Below, one piece after another: positions 7,657 through 14,710 of a stretch of DNA of 14,993 nt (position 1 is the stretch's first letter; every line of letters starts with the position of its first letter). Made by a program: the position numbers and the translations under genes. Source of the stretch: Stramenopiles sp. TOSAG23-2. Taxonomy: Eukaryota; Sar. The stretch spans positions 1-14,993 of the forward strand of contig LT649734.1 in the NCBI GenBank assembly GCA_900128395.1, read 5' to 3'. The notes under the pieces are model-generated. The model searched no databases, was not told the DNA's origin, and worked only from the letters and a program-made list of their open reading frames with translations.

Positions 7657-8046
7657 TTATTTATTGTTTTTCCTTTTAATTTTCTTTCGTAACTTCCTCA
7701 ATTTATGTTTATTCATTTTCTTTTTTCTTTTTTTCAAAACGGAGCCGAATGTACGAACCTGCTGCAGGCGATGTGATACTTGCTTCTGCTGCGTAATACT
7801 TTCACGAAATAACCTATGACTATCATTGTTAATCGTACTATAATTATGTTTGGAAAATGTATGAAAAGTAAAGTTGTGCTTATTATTATTATTGTGATTA
7901 TTATTATATCTTACATAGGTATTCAGATGATTAGGAACCTTTTTACATTGCTGAACTGTACGTATAATATTTAGATAACGCAACGCGTTGGGACCGTTTG
8001 CTTTTGATATTGCACGGGGCATCATCATTTTTCCTTTGCAAAGCAT
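7657..8046 (-). CDS. Mitochondrial small-subunit ribosomal protein mS38-like (AURKAIP1/COX24 C-terminal domain), 129 aa
   Basis: The last 30 residues, GSVLKKRKKKMNKHKLRKLR (101-120) followed by a further Lys/Arg-rich stretch, match the hallmark of the mS38 family (human AURKAIP1, yeast Cox24): an S-V-x-K-K-R-x-K-K-M-x-K-H-K-x-x-K core at the extreme C-terminus. In known mitoribosomes this helix is buried in small-subunit rRNA. The first 100 residues are basic with few acidic residues, as expected for a mitochondrial presequence, and include an Asn/His low-complexity stretch (47-58). The chosen ATG is at 8046; the Met triplet at residues 7-9 gives alternative starts. Only the short C-terminal motif supports the identification, which is typical for this family. 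It is preceded by a TA run about 14 bases upstream. Confidence 0.78.
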   Translation of the reverse strand: MLCKGKMMMPRAISKANGPNALRYLNIIRTVQQCKKVPNHLNTYVRYNNNHNNNNKHNFTFHTFSKHNYSTINNDSHRLFRESITQQKQVSHRLQQVRTFGSVLKKRKKKMNKHKLRKLRKKIKRKNNK

Positions 8047-8060
8047 GCTCTGTGTGTGAA

Positions 8061-8073
8061 TATATATATATAT
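8061..8073. repeat. TA run in the 5' leader of the mS38-like gene
   Basis: Alternating TA about 14 bases upstream of the minus-strand ATG at 8046, separated from it by a short GT stretch. Confidence 0.65.
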
Positions 8074-8190
8074 TATAATTATGATGTATCAATTATTGCA
8101 TGGTTTGTAATTTTTAACGATTTAAACGTTTTAAAATATTTTATATTTATATATTTATATTTATGGTTTAATAAAGATTGGTTGCATTGT

Positions 8191-8300
8191 TGGCGGGCCC
8201 AGCGGGCATCATCATGCACGTTGATTGCCAGATTGCCAGATTGCCAGATTGCTACTGCTGTACAGTACCAGGTATAATAATAAAACTGGCCAGCTGGTAA
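8191..8300. repeat. G+C-richer island with 8-bp tandem repeat and CCAGCTGG palindrome
   Basis: GATTGCCA is repeated 3.75 times in tandem (8223-8252). GGGCCCAGCGGGC lies at 8195-8207 and CTGGCCAGCTGG at 8286-8297. It sits 150-250 bases upstream of the mS38-like gene and resembles other CTGG/CCAG-rich blocks in 5' regions here. Confidence 0.6.
8258..8268 (-). promoter_or_regulatory. GTACTGTACAG element, copy 2
   Basis: The exact 11-mer on the minus strand, the same strand as the mS38-like gene, about 211 bases upstream of its ATG. Confidence 0.45.
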
Positions 8301-8524
8301 ATCCCCAACGAGTAATAATAACAAAGGCATTGTAATCAGTCGATTCCCTTAAATAGTTAATAAAACCATTTTAGTTGTACTATATTACTGAATTTAAAAA
8401 AACAAAAGCGAATCCTTAAATGCGATAAATGCAAATTACCTTTCTTAGTAAATTTGTATAAGTAAATAGCAGGTATTATATTAATGTAGACACCTCCAAC
8501 AACAACCGGTACAACAAAAATAGG

Positions 8525-8592
8525 TAATGGTGTGTGCCTGCTACGCAGGCACTTCTGCTCGACTTAATGGTGTGAGCATGCTGCGCATGCTC
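8525..8592 (+). repeat. Twin GC hairpins, 40-bp period, with compensatory differences
   Basis: TAATGGTGTG begins both copies (8525 and 8565). Copy 1 forms GTGCCTGC-TAC-GCAGGCAC (8534-8552). Copy 2 forms GAGCATGC-TGC-GCATGCTC (8574-8592). Each stem is 8 bp with a 3-base loop. The stems differ at two positions and both changes are matched on the other arm, so pairing is kept. No surrounding ORF explains this. It may be a structured RNA or a DNA cruciform-type repeat. Confidence 0.6.
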
Positions 8593-8677
8593 TTACAAGA
8601 TTAAAACGGGAGATTATTTTAAGTGCTTCTTCTTAAAAAATATTATTATATATGCACATATACCTCTTGGAGACATA

Positions 8678-8723
8678 ATAATAATTGATATACAAATAAA
8701 ATAATAATTGATATACAAATAAA
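8678..8723. repeat. Tandem 2 x 23 bp repeat
   Basis: Two identical 23-base units (8678-8700 and 8701-8723) containing AATTGATATACAAAT. AT-rich minisatellite. Confidence 0.8.
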
Positions 8724-8877
8724 ACAATACATACTATATATAAGTATCAAACTCACAATATCATACATTATTTATACAGACATTAATCAACAAAGTACCG
8801 ATCAACAAAGAAACATGCCAGCTCAATACTATTCAAGTCTTAAAAGCTTCATTACATTTTTTTATAAAACAAATGAA

Positions 8878-9076
8878 ATTGTGCTATTCTGCAAATTTAA
8901 AATTTTAATATATAAAGAATTTAGTTTACCTTATTATATATATGGAGTACATGAATTAGCCTAGGAAATTGTACCTATTGTGCTATTCTGCAAATTTAAA
9001 ATTTTAATATATAAAGAATTTAGTTTACCTTATTATATATATGGAGTACATGAATTAGCCTAGGAAATTGTACCTA
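8878..9076. repeat. Perfect tandem duplication, 2 x 99 bp
   Basis: The unit beginning ATTGTGCTATTCTGC (8878) recurs from 8977 with no difference seen by eye, period 99. Each unit ends with CTAGGAAATTGTACCT. Such identity in non-coding DNA implies a recent event, ongoing homogenisation, or an assembly duplication. Confidence 0.85.
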
Positions 9077-9095
9077 TATAAATACTCTCCTCTCG

Positions 9096-9459
9096 TTTTG
9101 TTGTACCAGGCTTATCTCCGTACAACAATCTGTACAACAAAAAACAACACCCCTGAAATCGTACATATTATTTTGTAGTGTCACTCTATTTTAAGTACAA
9201 CTCCCTATTTAATTTTGTTGTACTGAAATCGCACATATTATTTGAACGATAGCATAACATACCATTGGAAAGTGTACATATTATTTGGAAATTAGGGTTC
9301 TGGTACAACAAAATGAAAACAACACTAAGGACAAAGGGCTGATTTGACAAAAAGTAGAGTTAGCGTAGCATGAAATAGCATTAAGCTTCAAAACCCTAAT
9401 TTTCCTGGTACAACAAAATGAAATATAACGTAGGAGAATGGGAGATTTTGTTGTACCAG
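9096..9459. repeat. Fold-back field of GTACAACAAAA and GAAATCGTACATATTATTT words
   Basis: CTGGTACAACAAAAT occurs at 9300-9314 and 9405-9419; its reverse complement lies at 9445-9459 and, nearly, at 9096-9109. A second word, GAAATCGTACATATTATTT, appears forward near 9154, 9223 and 9267 and inverted near 9503 and 9623. Matched inverted pairs are nested: 9267-9288 with 9503-9524 (20 of 22), 9290-9299 with 9392-9401, and 9405-9419 with 9445-9459. It could be a decayed inverted-repeat element or source of a double-stranded transcript. Confidence 0.6.
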
Positions 9460-9467
9460 CTGGAAAG

Positions 9468-9698
9468 TAGAGTTAGCAAATACAGTGCTATTCCCCTTCT
9501 AGCCAAATAATATGTACGATTTCCAGCTCAGAATTGTTGTACAACTTTTGTTGTAAATCGACGACAATATATTAATATGTTGGTATATAGAGTTAGCAAA
9601 TACAGTGCTATTCCCCTTCTAGCCAAATAATATGTACGATTTCCGGCTCAAAATTGTTGTACAACTTTTGTTGTAAATCGACGACAATATATTAATAT
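9468..9698. repeat. Direct duplication, 111 bp units at 120-bp spacing
   Basis: 9468-9578 and 9588-9698 match except for two substitutions (CCAGCTCAG versus CCGGCTCAA), separated by a 9-base unique spacer. Each holds the palindrome GTTGTACAAC and an inverted copy of the GTACATATTATTT word. It lies 140-370 bases upstream of the aminotransferase gene. Confidence 0.85.
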
Positions 9699-9700
9699 AA

Positions 9701-9734
9701 GTATAGTTATTTATTACATACTATAAAACTATAC
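9701..9734. repeat. 8-bp inverted repeat near a TATA-like word
   Basis: GTATAGTT (9701-9708) and AACTATAC (9727-9734) are reverse complements. TATAAAA at 9722-9728 lies about 110 bases before the aminotransferase ATG and might serve as its TATA box. Confidence 0.35.
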
Positions 9735-9836
9735 CTGGTAACAACAATAAATTGAAATATTAATTCAAACAAACACAAATATGTGTTAATGTGTGTATGT
9801 ATGTTTTTGTGTATAATTATATATATATATAGCTAA

Positions 9837-11408
9837 ATGTGCGAAATGAATCGTTTCGTTATCCGTAGTAATAAAAGAGTATGTATAAATAATATTATTA
9901 CTACTAATAGTATAAGCTATTATAGGCATTTGGATAAAGTAACCAAAGGTAAAAACTACATCAACAATCAAATTAAATATCTTTCAACAGCAAATGGTTA
10001 CAAGTCTTTCGGTAGTTTCCATAGTGACGATGTGGAAGTTTTAATACGGCAAGACCCAAATACATACGTTAAGCCTGAATTGCCCAGTGTTATGCAACAT
10101 GAATATGATAAATTAATCCGTTATGTACATAACGAAAAACTAAGTTTTGGAAAAAGTTCAAAGCAATTATTTTTGTTAGATAATGAATTTACGTTTATCA
10201 ATCACGGTGCTTTTGGTGGGACATTAAGCCTATGCAACGCTTATGCTAATGCTTGGCGAGCATATTGTGAGATGCAACCATTACGGTTTTATGATAGGGA
10301 TTTATTGCCCCTTTTAGTATATTCATATCGGATGTTTGGAAATTTTATCAATTGCAATCCTGAACATTTAGTTTTAATACCAAATGCAACGTATGGCATG
10401 AATAGTATTGTACGGTCGTTAATTCAAACAGAGAACGACGATGTATTAATCTTAGATATTGCATATGGGGCCGTGAAAAAGATTGTTGAAACGGTATGTA
10501 AGGACAGGGGAAGCACATTTGACGTCATTGAAATACCATTAAATACACCAATGAAAACAAATGAAGAATTATTAGATGATCAAAAATTTATTGACTTTGA
10601 AGCGAATTTATTAAATGCGTTAGACATGGCAATTGAGCCAAGACACAAATTAATTATATTTGATCATACTACTTCTAATACTGGTATTAATTTACCAATT
10701 AAAAAAATGTCAAAAATATGTAAAAAATATGGTGGTAAAATCGTTATAGATGGTGCACATGGAACGTTAGCTCAAAGCCTTGACATTAATAATTTATTTC
10801 ATAATCATCACGTCGATTTTTATGTAGGAAATTGCCATAAATGGCTATGTTCATCAAAAGGTTTAGGTTTCATGTGCGTAAAAGATATTGATCATAAATC
10901 TAAAAATAATATTGAAATCGTCCCTCGAGTTATTTCACATGGTTATGGCGATGGGTTTTTAAGCAATTACATATGGGATGGATGTCGTGATTATAGCAGT
11001 ATTTTGGCATTACCGTTATTACTAGAATTCTGGAATTCTTACAATTTAACATCAATACGGCAATACCAACATGATACATTAAAGGATGGTATCGAACTTT
11101 TATTATTTACTATGTGGTATGATAAAAAACATCATCATGTGATTGATAAAAATATGGTGGTGCCATTTTCATTTCATAGTCCAATGGCTTTAATCAAACT
11201 TCCTGATAAGTTTCAAGTAATAGATCCAAGCAGTAAAATGTATTGCAACACATCCACTAATGCAAAAAGCGTACAAGATTATTTGTATTATGATAAAAAG
11301 ATTGAAGTTCCAATTAAAAATATTAACAACGTTTTATATTCACGTTTGAGTTGTCATATTTATAATGAATTGGATGATTATGAAGCTTTTGGTAGAGCTT
11401 TCTTGTAA
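9837..11408 (+). CDS. Class V PLP-dependent aminotransferase, isopenicillin-N epimerase-like (523 aa)
   Basis: Fold-type I PLP enzyme. Landmarks in order: INHGAFGG (121-128), MQPLRFYDRDL (146-156), LIPNATYGMNSIVRSL (180-195), AYGAVKK (209-215), IVIDGAHGTL (302-311) with D305 expected to contact the pyridine nitrogen and H308 nearby, and VGNCHKWLCSSKGLGF (330-345) with K335 the expected Schiff-base lysine. This combination is typical of isopenicillin-N epimerase/cysteine desulfurase-like proteins widespread outside antibiotic clusters; the substrate cannot be read from sequence and no beta-lactam genes are nearby. About 110 residues precede the catalytic core. The stretch from M4 to H31 is Arg/Asn/Ser-rich with no acidic residue, like a mitochondrial presequence, so translation might start at M4 (9846). 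A TA run ends five bases before the first ATG. Confidence 0.93.
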   Translation: MCEMNRFVIRSNKRVCINNIITTNSISYYRHLDKVTKGKNYINNQIKYLSTANGYKSFGSFHSDDVEVLIRQDPNTYVKPELPSVMQHEYDKLIRYVHNEKLSFGKSSKQLFLLDNEFTFINHGAFGGTLSLCNAYANAWRAYCEMQPLRFYDRDLLPLLVYSYRMFGNFINCNPEHLVLIPNATYGMNSIVRSLIQTENDDVLILDIAYGAVKKIVETVCKDRGSTFDVIEIPLNTPMKTNEELLDDQKFIDFEANLLNALDMAIEPRHKLIIFDHTTSNTGINLPIKKMSKICKKYGGKIVIDGAHGTLAQSLDINNLFHNHHVDFYVGNCHKWLCSSKGLGFMCVKDIDHKSKNNIEIVPRVISHGYGDGFLSNYIWDGCRDYSSILALPLLLEFWNSYNLTSIRQYQHDTLKDGIELLLFTMWYDKKHHHVIDKNMVVPFSFHSPMALIKLPDKFQVIDPSSKMYCNTSTNAKSVQDYLYYDKKIEVPIKNINNVLYSRLSCHIYNELDDYEAFGRAFL

Positions 11409-11543
11409 TTATATGGTATGTCATATATATAATTTAATTTATGATACGCATAATTTATTTATATATATGATATTTCGTATCTATGTATGTGTATAATATG
11501 ATTAAGACCCAATGTATATATATATGACATTTATACACATGAG
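11409..11543. other. AT-rich 3' flank of the aminotransferase gene
   Basis: TA-rich sequence with several TATATATGA words; no gene or clear structure seen. Confidence 0.45.
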
Positions 11544-11739
11544 ATATAAAAAATTCTCTTATTTATAAGTTAAAGATTTTATTTACTCATACTGTTATAC
11601 TGTGTCACTAAATACAAATTTGTTTTCCAGTGTTGGTGTGTGTGTGTGTGTGTGTGCGCGTTTTTTAAAAAAATTAATAGCATATATAAAAAATTCTCTT
11701 ATTTATAAGTTAAAGATTTTATTTACTCATACTGTTATA
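11544..11739. repeat. 56-bp direct repeat, offset 140, flanking a GT microsatellite
   Basis: 11544-11599 and 11684-11739 are identical. A (GT)n run (11635-11657) ending in GCGCG lies between them. A TA run follows at 11745-11765. The shared unit includes ATAAAAAATTCTCTT and TTTACTCAT. Confidence 0.85.
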
Positions 11740-11860
11740 TTCACTATATATATATATATATATATTATGTAATTACTCTCATATATATGTGTAATCAATA
11801 ATATTTATATAAATATAAATAAGCATATGAGTAAGAGAACATTTTAAATATAAATATAAA

Positions 11861-12105
11861 GCATAATTTAGTTTTTAATTTACTCATAATAATTCCTACT
11901 CTACAAAAGAATAACAATAATTGAAATAATCTATCTCACACTAGTGTGTTGATATACCCATAATAGAGTATTCGTATCATATATATTATTTTACGCATAA
12001 TTTATTGTTTTAATTTACTCATGATAATTCTTACTCTTCAAAAGAATACAATAATTGAAATAATCTATCTCACACTAGTGTGTTGATATACCCATAATAG
12101 AGAAT
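11861..12105. repeat. About 110-bp direct repeat, offset about 134, with CACACTAGTGTG palindrome
   Basis: 11861-11971 and 11995-12105 share most positions with scattered differences and a 1-base indel. Each contains the perfect palindrome CACACTAGTGTG (11937-11948 and 12071-12082) and the word AATTTACTCAT that also appears in the 56-bp repeat upstream. The copies are more diverged than the 56-bp pair, so probably older. Confidence 0.8.
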
Positions 12106-12125
12106 ACCAATGAAGGTAAATAGAT

Positions 12126-12204
12126 GGTATCAACTACTCGTAGCAGTTGATGAAAAACGAACATCATAGGAAGGCGGAGAATAAATTGTACCGGGGTACA
12201 ATTT
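12126..12204. repeat. Two palindromic hairpins
   Basis: TCAACT...AGTTGA near 12130 encloses an inner CT/AG pairing with one mismatch. AAATTGTACC-GG-GGTACAATTT (12183-12204) is a 22-base near-continuous palindrome whose arms contain the TTGTACC/GGTACAA word common in the 9.1-9.5 kb field. Confidence 0.6.
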
Positions 12205-12454
12205 GTTAATACGACTCACCAAATGCACATTTTAAAGCAAAACGATTATTATAAGCGCAAGTTTTAATAATCGCAGTTTGTACTCATATGTCTCTACATT
12301 GTACGAGTTTATATATATATAATATATATCATATGTACGAAGTATATATTAAAGGAATTATCATGAGATTAAAAATTAAAAAAAAATAAAATTATGTGAA
12401 AGACATGAAATATTATTTTATATAATATATTTATTATTCACATATAAAATAAAA

Positions 12455-12812
12455 TGATGGTTAAAATCTAAGTTAAATAATTTTACATTTTAAAATAAAA
12501 TATTAATTAAAAAAATATATATGCATATATACACCAATATATATATATATATTAATTTTTTTAATTTACGACTTGCACACTTCTTCGTAATTTTACGCCA
12601 CTAATTTATTTTTTAATTTTTATCCATGATAATTCACGACATCATACATGATATATATATATTATATATTATACTTCGTATACTTAGATTTTAACCATCA
12701 CATATTATAACATATGATTTTAACCATCACATATAATATGATATAACTTTTAGATTTAACCATCATATATATCATATTCATATTTACTCAAATGACAATT
12801 CACGACATCATA
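12455..12812. repeat. AT-rich repeat cluster (TTTTAACCATCA family) with a 19-bp inverted repeat
   Basis: TGATGGTTAAAATCTAAGT (12455-12473) is the exact reverse complement of 12682-12700. GATTTTAACCATCACATAT recurs at 12687, 12716 and, shortened, 12753. AATTCACGACATCATA occurs at 12631-12646 and 12797-12812. No coding frame. The cluster lies 3' of both flanking genes. Confidence 0.7.
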
Positions 12813-13002
12813 TGATATTCACATAACGCATATATATATATATATAATATCATATTAATATACCTTTCATATATCATTATGTACTTTTTTAAACAATTAT
12901 ACCTGAATTTAAATATGAATATCATTTGATAGTGAGATGTTTTATAAATATAGAAACGGGACAAATTATTCTTTGTATCGTATCATACTTGGAATTTAAA
13001 AT
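12813..13002. other. AT-rich 3' flank of RAD52
   Basis: TA run near 12830-12845 and otherwise plain AT sequence; nothing else seen. Confidence 0.4.
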
Positions 13003-14235
13003 TTAATAAGCAACACTGCTACCAATAACACTACTTGCACAATTATTCGTCGATTTAAAAACTGCTGGGTCAGGAACTTCGTTATAATTAAACGTTCCAT
13101 CATATGCAAAAGGATCTGTGTCTGTAGCATTTTTATCATTCTTCTTATCTTCAATATGTGCTTGTTCTGTGTCATTATGTAATGTTCTTTTTGTAGTAGC
13201 TAATAATGCCTTGTTGTCTAATTGGTCTAAATCAATGCTTTTGTAAATGCTATCATCATATGCGAATGGATCGTCTTTTCTTTTCCCATTATTGATTTTC
13301 ATACTATGAGAGGTATTTTTTTTCATGTTCGTTACAGGTGTTTTATTATTATCTTTATTATTCACTGAATCAGTTGCTGTTTTTGTTTTTGTTGTTGCCG
13401 TTGTGGTCGTAACATTATTATCAATCGCAGATGATGATGATGCAATTCGTTGTTTCTTAAGCAAAGGATGTACAGTTTTTTGAGGATTTTTGTCATCTTT
13501 CTTGTTATTATTATTATTGTTATTATTTACGTTTTTGTTATCACGACGCTTGAAACTAATATTTGCAGGTGTAATCGATTGATTCATTCTAGATTGATAT
13601 GATGCAGGTGGCGCAGTATTACAAGAAGGGCGGAATGAGCTGGCATGATTCCCACGGTTATTTTTCGTATTGATTCCGTCATCACTATGTGGTGCTTTTC
13701 TTTTCATCACTTTAAATTTTTTATCATATAGACAATTTCCAAGTTTTGGTCCTAATAATCTCAAAGCTCTTTTTCGTGCATCTGTTACAGCTTGTTTTTT
13801 AGCAGATTCAATAGCGTCGTATTTATTTTTAGATATGCCGTTGCCGCAACCAACATCTTCGTGGTACGAACCATTTTTCAATTTGATTGTAACAACAGCA
13901 GTTGCTGAAACAATCCACCTATCTTTACTTTTACTATACTCTGGAGGATAATCTAAAGATAAACTTTTTATTTGACAACTCCAACCATCTACACCAAAAA
14001 TATCATTAGCCATTTCAAATGCTTTCCAACCTTCGATGTATGTCAACGTTGTACCACCAGGGCCACGTCGTTTGGCGACATCTTCCATATCAAGACCCTG
14101 GTGCAAAGCTTTTTCAATATGTAACATTTCGTCATCACTCCATGCTTTGTTACCAAAAATTGTGCTACGTTGTTGTTGTTGTTGCCCGTGCGGAATTAAA
14201 GGTTGCCTACTATGTTGTTGGTGTTGTCGTTTCAT
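13003..14235 (-). CDS. RAD52: RAD52 homologous-recombination protein (410 aa)
   Basis: RAD52 rings bind single-stranded DNA and anneal complementary strands in double-strand-break repair; in fungi they also load RAD51. Residues 35-175 are an unmistakable RAD52 N-terminal domain: RRGPGGTTLTYIEGWKAFEM (56-75), IFGVDGWSCQI (79-89), GSYHEDVGCGNG (122-133), SAKKQAVTDARKRALRLLG (144-162) and LGNCLYDKKF (165-174). Compared with the family's usual GYG, Cys replaces Tyr at 130. The N-terminus has a Gln run. Residues 176-320 are low complexity (Asn run 237-244, Thr/Lys/Ser-rich) and presumably disordered. DPFAYD occurs twice in the tail (323-328 region and 374-379), the only ordered-looking motif there and a candidate partner-binding site. 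There is no obvious yeast-type RAD51-binding FVTA motif. Start is the ATG at 14235. Confidence 0.95.
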   Translation of the reverse strand: MKRQHQQHSRQPLIPHGQQQQQRSTIFGNKAWSDDEMLHIEKALHQGLDMEDVAKRRGPGGTTLTYIEGWKAFEMANDIFGVDGWSCQIKSLSLDYPPEYSKSKDRWIVSATAVVTIKLKNGSYHEDVGCGNGISKNKYDAIESAKKQAVTDARKRALRLLGPKLGNCLYDKKFKVMKRKAPHSDDGINTKNNRGNHASSFRPSCNTAPPASYQSRMNQSITPANISFKRRDNKNVNNNNNNNNKKDDKNPQKTVHPLLKKQRIASSSSAIDNNVTTTTATTKTKTATDSVNNKDNNKTPVTNMKKNTSHSMKINNGKRKDDPFAYDDSIYKSIDLDQLDNKALLATTKRTLHNDTEQAHIEDKKNDKNATDTDPFAYDGTFNYNEVPDPAVFKSTNNCASSVIGSSVAY

Positions 14236-14372
14236 TTGATCGGGTTCTATGTATACGTGTGTGTAAAGCGGAAATGTTTATCTGTTGGGTGCGTATGATA
14301 CACCGTGCAATGATTTAGTTCGTTGTACCTTGACTATTTGCTACGTTGTGTGTGTGTATGTTGTAATGTTTC

Positions 14373-14385
14373 GTACTGTACAGTA
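14373..14385. promoter_or_regulatory. GTACTGTACAG element, copy 3, in a 12-bp perfect palindrome
   Basis: GTACTGTACAG at 14373-14383 lies within the perfect palindrome TACTGTACAGTA (14374-14385), about 137 bases upstream of the RAD52 ATG. Confidence 0.45.
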
Positions 14386-14520
14386 TAAGAACCATCACCA
14401 CCATGTATTTGTCCAGATGGTATTTTTGTGTATTTATTATTGCACTATTATTATTGAAATTATTAGAGATATGTGCATATATTAATTATCCTGATAGAGC
14501 AACGTTCATTCCCGCCTCCC

Positions 14521-14550
14521 ACAGCATTCTGGCATTCCAGCATTCTGGCA
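14521..14550. repeat. Three tandem 8-bp units, CATTCTGG type
   Basis: CATTCTGG-CATTCCAG-CATTCTGG from 14525. A CTGG/CCAG-bearing block in the divergent gap upstream of RAD52, similar in style to 8223-8252. Confidence 0.6.
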
Positions 14551-14586
14551 TACTACTAATACCGTACTAATATAGACTATTTAGAA

Positions 14587-14628
14587 ATATTGAATTTATT
14601 AAATTTAATATTAATATAAATTCAATAT
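14587..14628. repeat. 13-bp AT inverted repeat
   Basis: ATATTGAATTTAT (14587-14599) and ATAAATTCAATAT (14616-14628) are exact reverse complements around a 16-base AT loop. Cruciform or hairpin potential in the divergent gap. Confidence 0.65.
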
Positions 14629-14710
14629 ATTATTAATTCTGGATTAATAGACGACTAGCACACTACAGGTAAAATTTGATGATTAATTTTTTTTCCCCTA
14701 CATTAGTTGT

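Noticed and set aside
8056-8330. Open frames on both strands over the GATTGCCA repeats
   Set aside because: Composed of repeat translation and AT-rich filler; no domain or start context.
8878-9700. CRISPR-like array
   Set aside because: Units are 99 and about 111 bp with no short repeat/unique spacer pattern, and the DNA is eukaryotic.
9837-11408. Beta-lactam biosynthesis gene
   Set aside because: Isopenicillin-N epimerase-like sequences are common outside antibiotic clusters and no synthetase or synthase lies nearby.
13670-14485. Plus-strand open frames antisense to and upstream of RAD52
   Set aside because: The minus frame encodes a clear RAD52 domain; the plus frames show only Cys/Val or Leu-rich shadow composition.
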